A DNA stretch of 40,603 nucleotides. Source: an uncultured Bacteroidales bacterium (GTDB lineage Bacteria; Bacteroidota; Bacteroidia; Bacteroidales; P3). Both the position numbers and the translations under genes were made by a program. The notes beneath the pieces were generated by a model that ran no database searches, was not told where the DNA came from, and saw nothing but the letters and a program-made list of their open reading frames with translations. Positions 36,539 through 40,603 of the stretch are shown in pieces (the first letter of the stretch is position 1; every line of letters starts with the position of its first letter). The stretch is taken from the NCBI GenBank assembly GCA_946613135.1, contig CAMOFI010000004.1, forward strand, positions 1 to 40,603, in the 5' to 3' direction.

Positions 36539-36569
36539 CAAAAGTACAAACATTTTTCATACTGACAAA
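36539..36569 (-). promoter_or_regulatory. promoter of rpmE2
   Basis: TTTG (36566-36569) and TACTTTTG (36539-36546) on the minus strand are 19 nt apart. The extended form TTTGTCAG...TTGTACTTTTGCA closely matches the tRNA-Gly and tRNA-Pro promoters. The leader is about 80 nt. Confidence 0.72.
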
Positions 36570-36661
36570 ATGTTTTTTCATTATCCTCACGAGTTACCAT
36601 CTTACCCATTTACTTTCCAATATTTTACGCATGAACTTTTTTGTCACGTTTAAGCACAATT

Positions 36662-36703
36662 AATTCTGTTTTCCGTCGTTACTTATAGCAAAAAAACAGA
36701 ATT
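36662..36703. repeat. 11-bp perfect inverted repeat before the receiver-domain gene
   Basis: AATTCTGTTTT (36662-36672) and AAAACAGAATT (36693-36703) are exact reverse complements with a 20-nt spacer, ending 28 nt before the start codon at 36732. It could be an operator or an RNA hairpin in the leader. There is no poly-T, so a terminator is unlikely. Confidence 0.45.
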
Positions 36704-36731
36704 CCGCCCCACACACTTAACAATCCTTTGC

Positions 36732-37745
36732 ATGAAAAAAAGAAAATACAGAATCCTGTGGATTGACGAGGAGCCTGACACATTAGGTTTTACCGAGCGA
36801 TGCAACAAACTCGACATAGATGTGATAAAATACAACAGCTGGGACCGTGCCAAAGAGGTTCTTGACAGCCGCTTCGACTCTTTCTCTGCCATTGTGCTCG
36901 ATGCCTATTGTGTGCTGACTGCCGGCGAACCTGCCAACGCGGATTTTCTATATCAGGCCGTGCGCGAGCTAAGCATCATCTATGCCCAGCATGAGGAGTC
37001 TCTGCCCTGGTATGTGCTCTCGTCGGGCACAATGCCCGATTTCCACAAGACCATCGACCGCATCGGTATGGGCGACCGCGAAGAGATGACAACAGAATGG
37101 GGAGAACTGTTCTACAACAAAAACAACGACCTGGACAGCCTTTGCCAAGCCATACGGCACGCAGTGACTTTGAAAAAAGACAACAAAATCAAAGCCCTCT
37201 ACCGCGAGGTGTTCGACATCATGGACAAGAACTTCCCTTCTGATGTCGAACAGACCATGCTTGACATTCTGATGGCCCTGCATTTCCCCGAAGAGAACCG
37301 CAAATTCGACGCTGTACTTTACTACACACAGTTGAGACGAATACTCGAACACCTTTTCAGGGCCTTAAACAAGATGGGCATCCTTCCTGACGAGGTGATG
37401 GGGCAGAACGACAAGGTCAACCTCGCCAACTCGTCGCTCTACCTCTCCGGCCGTGAAGTGAACATCGGACAAGGCAAAATGTACCGCTACGGGAAAGCCG
37501 GCCAGTACGTATTTCCTCCTGTCACTGCACAGCTCGTCAAGAACATACTATATGTGGCCAACAAAAACGCGCATACCGTCGAACTCGACAACAAAGGACG
37601 GAAAATAATCACAAGCTACTACAATGCACAGCATTCAAACAACCTGTTGTTTGGCTATGCACTGCATCTTTGCGACGTGATAGTCTGGTTTGGACGTTTT
37701 GCTGACAACTTCGAGAAAAGACCAGAAGCCTATCAGTCAAAATAA
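36732..37745 (+). CDS. orphan receiver-domain protein with HEPN/DUF4145-like C-terminal region
   Basis: A 337-aa soluble protein. Residues 1-145 look like a CheY-type receiver: acidic pair D12-E13 in ILWIDEEPD, phosphoacceptor-like D57 in SAIVLDAYC, S97/S98 in YVLSSGT and the conserved Lys K130 in FYNKN, all at the expected positions. There is no DNA-binding domain. The C-terminal half is helical with LRRILEHLFRALNKMGI (201-217) and VKNILYVANKNAH (269-281), a spacing reminiscent of HEPN/DUF4145 proteins, but the catalytic Arg of the HEPN RNase motif is not evident. No histidine kinase is nearby. The gene ends with a 13-nt overlap onto the convergent gene. The function is unknown. Confidence 0.72.
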   Translation: MKKRKYRILWIDEEPDTLGFTERCNKLDIDVIKYNSWDRAKEVLDSRFDSFSAIVLDAYCVLTAGEPANADFLYQAVRELSIIYAQHEESLPWYVLSSGTMPDFHKTIDRIGMGDREEMTTEWGELFYNKNNDLDSLCQAIRHAVTLKKDNKIKALYREVFDIMDKNFPSDVEQTMLDILMALHFPEENRKFDAVLYYTQLRRILEHLFRALNKMGILPDEVMGQNDKVNLANSSLYLSGREVNIGQGKMYRYGKAGQYVFPPVTAQLVKNILYVANKNAHTVELDNKGRKIITSYYNAQHSNNLLFGYALHLCDVIVWFGRFADNFEKRPEAYQSK

Positions 37746-38491
37746 AGGATCTGTCGGGTAATGACCTGATAAAGATAACCCTCGGTCGGCGTAACGTGGT
37801 AGACATAAGCCTGAGTCCAATTGCCATATTCATCATAATAATATGTATATAGGAACGCCTGACGAAGGGTGGTAAGGTAGTAGGAACACTTCTCCGCAAG
37901 GAATCCGTCAGTGTCGTAACGGAATTTGTCCGTACCCTTGTAAATGGAATTCTCGCCTTCCGAATAGGTGGCATACTGCACATACCCTACATCGTTATAT
38001 TCATAATTTGTCACAGACACCTCGCGACCCTTTTCGTCTACGGTAGTCACCGAACGAAGCCTGTTGTCTTTGTCGTACTTGTACACCGTCTTCTCCTCAA
38101 GTGAGTCCACAATGCCCAACATGTCGGCAACAATAGTATGGTTTTTATTGTCGTATTTGTATGTCGTCTGCGACAGCAGCTCACTGTACGGCTCGTGGGT
38201 ACGGAGATCCTTTATCAGACGATTCTTTTTGTCATAGGTATACACAACGATGATCACCGGATTGCCGATAGTGTCATAATATGTGTTTTGTATAAAATAC
38301 CCGTCTTCGTTGAAATTATTGCGTACCGGATGTCCTACGATGCGCCCTTGAGGAGTACGTACGGTGGTGAGCATCGACTTGACCGGCCCTTTAAGGTGCT
38401 CTTCTTGTATATCCGGATTGAACCGCTGAGCCCGGCCCACAACGCTAAATGCCATAAATAAAGCAGCAACAACGACTATTCTGAGTTTCAT
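37733..38491 (-). CDS. secreted YD/RHS-repeat-like protein
   Basis: A 252-aa protein from ATG 38491 (MKLRIVVVAALFMAFSVVGRAQ, a signal peptide). The body contains tandem units of the type TYDKKNRLIKDLRT, YKYDNKNHTIV, YKYDKDNRLRSVTTVDEKGREV, FRYDTDGFLAEK and YYYDEYGNWTQAYVY, a YD/RHS-like repeat pattern common in small Bacteroidota envelope proteins (it is not a full RHS toxin). The first residues after the signal, FNPDIQEEHLKGPVKSM, fit such proteins. Its 3' end overlaps the convergent receiver gene by 13 nt. Confidence 0.75.
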   Translation of the reverse strand: MKLRIVVVAALFMAFSVVGRAQRFNPDIQEEHLKGPVKSMLTTVRTPQGRIVGHPVRNNFNEDGYFIQNTYYDTIGNPVIIVVYTYDKKNRLIKDLRTHEPYSELLSQTTYKYDNKNHTIVADMLGIVDSLEEKTVYKYDKDNRLRSVTTVDEKGREVSVTNYEYNDVGYVQYATYSEGENSIYKGTDKFRYDTDGFLAEKCSYYLTTLRQAFLYTYYYDEYGNWTQAYVYHVTPTEGYLYQVITRQILYFD

Positions 38492-38512
38492 ATTACTTTG
38501 TATTTTGAGATG

Positions 38513-38520
38513 CAAAGATA
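38513..38520 (-). promoter_or_regulatory. -7 element for the YD-repeat protein gene
   Basis: TATCTTTG followed by CA on the minus strand matches TAnnTTTG, 22 nt before the ATG at 38491. A TTTG partner is not clear. Confidence 0.42.
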
Positions 38521-38684
38521 CGAACTTTTTCTGGAAAAACTAATATTTGTTATAATTTTTAATATTGCCACACGATTTTTGAGTTTTATGCGTTATTGAT
38601 TAGTTTTACGTATTTTTAAGAATAAAATCCAGTCTTTTTAATCTCTGACTCGCTACACCTACAGGAAACAACATATCAAAAAAA

Positions 38685-40127
38685 ATGAAACACCCGAAAC
38701 TAATCCTATTCTTTTGTCTCTGTCTTGCCACCACAGGAATGCAGACTGCCATGGCCGCCTCGCCGAAAAAGAAAACGCCATACAAAGGCTATCGCTTCTC
38801 ACTCTTCATCTATGGAAACACGGACAGCATCATGTATCTGGGCAACTACTACGCCGGCGGCACCTACGCTTTCGACACCGCACGCATCTCTCCCAAAGGC
38901 ATGTTTGTGTTCGAAGACAAAGAGCGTGAGCTCAAACCAGGTCTCTACTTCTTCACTAATCCATCGGGCAACTATGTCGAGTTCGCCGTATACGGCAACG
39001 AAAAACTCAATTTCCACTTTGACACTGAAGAACCGGGGTGGCAGAACAACATGCACGTGAAAGGTTCGAAAGAAAACGAGCTGCTGTTCAGATACCACCA
39101 GATAAACCGCCGCATATACAAGACTATCGATTCTGTAAAGAGTTTCATGACCGACAGCAACGAATTTGAAGCCTTCCGCAGGAAACAGTTAGCCCGTATG
39201 GACAGCCTCAAGATGTCAATCATCGAGAGCAACCCGAACAGCCTGCTTTCGCTCCTGATGAATGCCACTCGCGAACCCGCAGTCCCTACCGAAGACACCA
39301 ACGGAAACAAACTCAGCTCCTTCCAACGGTGGGAATACTACATGGACCACTATTTCGACTACTCTCGGCTTGACGACGACGCTCTTATACGCACTCCCGA
39401 CATGATCTTCCACAAACGGCTCAACTACTATCTCGACGTATGCCTCAAAAACGCCCCGTCCGAAACCATCATAAAATATGTGGACAAACTCATCGACAAA
39501 GCACGCCCCTCAAAAGAGAACTTCCGATACCTTGTACACACCATAGCCGAGAAATATCTGCAAAGCAATATCATGAGCTACGACGCCATTTACGTACACA
39601 TGGTAAACAAATACATTGCATCGGGCGACTGCTTCTGGATGTCGCCGACAACCATAGACAACAACGTGAAACGTGCCGAGATTTGGGAAAAACTGCTACT
39701 CGGCAAACCAGCTCCCCCACTGATTATGCGCGACGACAAAGGACAGGTGCAAAGCCTCTACAACCTCAACCACAAATACACCCTGCTGGTTTTCTGGTCT
39801 CCGACATGCGGACACTGCAAGACTGCAATACCCGAACTGTACCAGCGCTTTGCTCAATACCGCGACAAATACGATATCGCAGCATATGCCATTCTGAGCG
39901 AGCCCGACGACCACACCAGACCCCTTTGGCATGAGTTCATCAAAAACCACAACCTCGATTGGATTAACATCGATGGCGGAGAAGCCAATATCGACTGGCA
40001 CGAAGTGTACGACGTGGAAACCACGCCTCAAATATACCTCCTCGACAAAGACAAGAAAATCCTTGCGAAAAAACTCAGCGCCAACACCTTCGAAGAAGTT
40101 CTCAGAGCCATCGAACACATTGAATAA
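38685..40127 (+). CDS. TlpA/ResA-like thioredoxin-fold protein with DUF5106-type N-terminal region
   Basis: A 480-aa envelope protein with a signal peptide (MKHPKLILFFCLCLATTG...AMA). The first part (about 35-130) is beta-rich and DUF4369-like (FSLFIYGNTDSIMYLGNYYAGGTYAFDTA). A helical DUF5106-type middle follows (about 130-330). The C-terminal redox domain has LLLGKPAPPLIM and the active site C375-GHC-378 in WSPTCGHCKTAIPEL, with cis-Pro in VETTPQIYLLDKD. This is a common Bacteroidota layout for periplasmic or outer-membrane-associated disulfide reductases. It is followed 23 nt later by an M3 peptidase gene. Confidence 0.88.
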   Translation: MKHPKLILFFCLCLATTGMQTAMAASPKKKTPYKGYRFSLFIYGNTDSIMYLGNYYAGGTYAFDTARISPKGMFVFEDKERELKPGLYFFTNPSGNYVEFAVYGNEKLNFHFDTEEPGWQNNMHVKGSKENELLFRYHQINRRIYKTIDSVKSFMTDSNEFEAFRRKQLARMDSLKMSIIESNPNSLLSLLMNATREPAVPTEDTNGNKLSSFQRWEYYMDHYFDYSRLDDDALIRTPDMIFHKRLNYYLDVCLKNAPSETIIKYVDKLIDKARPSKENFRYLVHTIAEKYLQSNIMSYDAIYVHMVNKYIASGDCFWMSPTTIDNNVKRAEIWEKLLLGKPAPPLIMRDDKGQVQSLYNLNHKYTLLVFWSPTCGHCKTAIPELYQRFAQYRDKYDIAAYAILSEPDDHTRPLWHEFIKNHNLDWINIDGGEANIDWHEVYDVETTPQIYLLDKDKKILAKKLSANTFEEVLRAIEHIE

Positions 40128-40150
40128 TCCATTATAATCCACCATCACAA

Positions 40151-40603
40151 ATGAAAAAAACATTATTCATCATCAGCTGTGCCATGTTGCTTATGACCAC
40201 AGCATGCAAAAACAATGACAATATGGACAACCCATTCTTAGGGGAATGGAACACACCCTACGGCATCCCCGACTTCTCTAAAATCAAGCCCGAGCATTAT
40301 ATGCCTGCCTTTGAAGAAGGCATAGCACGCCAAAAAGCCGAAATCGACGCCATCACCAGCAACTCCGAAGCGCCGACTTTCGCCAACACCATCGAGGCTC
40401 TCGAACAGAGCGGCGACCTGCTGAACGAGGTCAGCGCCGTCTTCTTCAACCTGGCCGAGTGCATCAACAGCCCTGAAATGGAGAAGATCGCCGAAGAGGC
40501 CACTCCGCTCGTCTCCGCCCACAGCGACGACATTATGCTCAACACCAAGCTCTTCGAGCGCGTCAAGGCCGTCTACGAGCAGCGCGAATCCCTCGGACTC
40601 GAC
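40151..40603 (+). CDS. M3-family peptidyl-dipeptidase (Dcp-like) lipoprotein, 3' end outside window
   Basis: Only the first 151 codons are present, and the ORF track omits it because it runs off the edge. It begins MKKTLFIISCAMLLMTTAC, a signal peptide with lipobox TTAC, then NPFLGEWNTPYGIPDFSKIKPEHYMPAFEEGIARQKAEIDAI, the diagnostic N-terminus of M3 dipeptidyl carboxypeptidases (Dcp/oligopeptidase A type), and FANTIEALEQSGDLLNEVSAVFFNL. The zinc motif HExxH would lie further on. It probably trims peptides in the envelope. It is likely co-transcribed with the thioredoxin-like gene 23 nt upstream. Confidence 0.9.
   Translation, partial: MKKTLFIISCAMLLMTTACKNNDNMDNPFLGEWNTPYGIPDFSKIKPEHYMPAFEEGIARQKAEIDAITSNSEAPTFANTIEALEQSGDLLNEVSAVFFNLAECINSPEMEKIAEEATPLVSAHSDDIMLNTKLFERVKAVYEQRESLGLD

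Overview
The window looks like a chromosomal segment of a Bacteroidota bacterium, most likely order Bacteroidales. The grounds are: promoters of the TTTG-N19/20-TAnnTTTG type rather than the usual -35/-10; few obvious Shine-Dalgarno sites; a T9SS type B (gliding-motility CHU_C) C-terminal domain; an UpxY-type NusG paralogue; a type B ribosomal protein L31; and many lipoproteins. Most of it is core genome. I see no integrase, transposase, phage gene or CRISPR array.

Layout. 1-3800: two tandem tRNA-Gly(GCC) genes, mutS and a YugP-like membrane zinc peptidase, all on the minus strand. 3956-7499: a cobalamin transport unit on the plus strand (promoter element, B12 riboswitch, btuB-type TonB receptor, BtuG-like beta-propeller lipoprotein, terminator). 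7559-12546: minus-strand PHP and DRTGG proteins, a coupled acetyltransferase/methyltransferase/rlmH set, and an OmpA-family protein. 12689-18437: a potassium uptake block (UpxY-like antiterminator, trkA, two different trkH) followed by ftsE. 18615-20968: plus-strand nitroreductase and polysaccharide flippase, translationally coupled. 20985-23158: three small cysteine-rich lipoproteins around a MauE/DoxX-thioredoxin membrane protein. 23257-29041: O-methyltransferase, ftsK, a secreted protein, murF and tRNA-Pro(GGG). 29178-36453: a large T9SS cargo-like protein, a PorE-like envelope protein, lon and rpmE2. 36732-40603: a receiver-domain protein with a HEPN/DUF4145-like C-terminus, a secreted YD-repeat-like protein, a DUF5106-like thioredoxin protein, and the start of an M3 peptidase.

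How the genes work together. btuB and btuG form a B12-repressed outer-membrane uptake pair. upxY-trkA-trkH-trkH is linked by 4-nt and 1-nt stop/start overlaps, so an antiterminator-like protein is made together with a K+ channel system. The three Cys-rich lipoproteins and the thioredoxin-fold protein suggest an envelope thiol-redox module.

Most unusual observations: (i) a palindrome-rich in-frame insertion in murF that resembles, by eye, a structured intergenic element near 21.3 kb, which suggests a dispersed repeat able to enter coding sequence; (ii) the orphan receiver/HEPN-like protein with a long inverted repeat in front of it; (iii) the Cys-rich lipoprotein/MauE-Trx cluster; (iv) the UpxY-led trk operon; (v) an almost superimposable extended promoter in front of tRNA-Gly, tRNA-Pro and rpmE2.
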